Assembly (NCBI GenBank): GCA_002256465.1
Contig: NQJG01000083.1
Location: forward strand, 1-6,153
Direction of reading: 5' to 3'
DNA from: Methylococcaceae bacterium NSP1-1
GTDB lineage: Bacteria > Pseudomonadota > Gammaproteobacteria > Methylococcales > Methylomonadaceae
DNA length: 6,153 bases
Part shown: in pieces, positions 5,910-6,153 of the stretch
How positions within the stretch are numbered: the first letter of the stretch is position 1
Layout: every line of letters starts with the position of its first letter
Translations under genes and position numbers: made by a program
Notes under the pieces: generated by a model
Database searches by the model: none
Seen by the model: only the letters and a program-made list of their open reading frames with translations
Told to the model about the DNA's origin: nothing

Positions 5910-6153
5910 ATAATTGCAATCATTGGGAGGCAGATTGGAGTGTTTTTCCATTCCCCATAGCTCGTGGGTCAGCCAACGCGTAGGACTGAATATTGTAGCG
6001 TTTTCCGCCGAACGAAAGCTTCAACCATACGGCGCATTACGCTACGCTAATGCGCCCTACGGATTACACCTTACCGAGTTGCAATTTGATGCGCTTGATT
6101 GCGAGACCTGAGCCTGTACTTCGTGACCCAGTCCTTTGTTTGAAGTTGAGCCC
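5910..6153. other. Non-coding stretch after brnA, dispersed-repeat-like
   Basis: No gene is supported here. The one plus-strand frame that stays open (about 5914-6111) has no ribosome-binding site and runs straight through the hairpin at 6031-6056, giving the peptide YGALRYANAPYG. That kind of peptide appears when intergenic repeats are translated by mistake. TGGGTCA near 5966 and TGACCCA near 6125 are inverted relative to each other, possibly by chance. No terminator with a T-tract follows brnA. Confidence 0.55.
6031..6056. repeat. REP-like intergenic hairpin
   Basis: GGCGCATTA (6031-6039) and TAATGCGCC (6048-6056) form a perfect 9-bp stem around an 8-base loop, CGCTACGC. It is flanked by CATAC on the left and CTACGG on the right. 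Hairpins of this GGCGCATTA...TAATGCGCC kind occur in many copies between genes in several proteobacterial genomes. That this copy belongs to a multicopy family cannot be shown from one window. There is no downstream T-tract, so it is not a classical terminator. Confidence 0.6.

Noticed and set aside
5456..5951. Minus-strand ORFs opposite the brn module
   Set aside because: They are antisense to clear BrnT/BrnA coding remnants and show no family resemblance.
5914..6111. Plus-strand ORF of 65 codons at the right end
   Set aside because: No ribosome-binding site or proper start context, and it runs through the intergenic hairpin.

Overview
The window reads as gammaproteobacterial chromosome, probably from a type I methanotroph or close relative (Methylococcales). 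That placement rests only on protein resemblance and moderate GC, so it is tentative. Most genes lie on the minus strand. In order of transcription from right to left they are: a small ORF (5463-5281), an exodeoxyribonuclease III gene broken by an internal deletion (5284-4567), a family-4-like uracil-DNA glycosylase (4562-3945), an unrecognised integral membrane protein (3813-2629), type I glyceraldehyde-3-phosphate dehydrogenase (gap, 2464-1451) and pyruvate kinase (pyk, 1435 to beyond base 1). The plus strand carries only the right-hand 650 bases.

The left part (1-2464) is a housekeeping glycolytic pair. gap and pyk are 15 bases apart, have intact catalytic motifs and no pgk or eno between them. 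An extended -10 promoter candidate lies in the 164-base gap upstream of gap. The middle (2629-3813) is an AT-richer gene for a membrane protein with two clear N-terminal transmembrane helices and a soluble C-terminal half.

The region 3945-5284 is visibly GC-richer and pairs two base-excision-repair functions four bases apart: a uracil-DNA glycosylase, which makes abasic sites, and an ExoIII-type AP endonuclease, which cuts them. The exonuclease gene has lost about 47 nt in its middle, including the conserved LDYR segment, and the downstream half is out of frame.

The right end holds the remains of a type II BrnT/BrnA toxin-antitoxin module on the plus strand. It has a good promoter with an ATATGTACATAT palindrome over the -10. 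The toxin gene is reduced to its first and last codons by an internal deletion. The antitoxin gene keeps its ribbon-helix-helix core but loses its proper C-terminus to a 19-bp tandem duplication. Beyond it (5910-6153) there is no convincing gene, only a hairpin of the dispersed intergenic repeat kind. Three independent frame-breaking indels within about 900 bases make this a decaying accessory spot, or else a place where the assembly needs checking. I did not find a convincing new biological system here.
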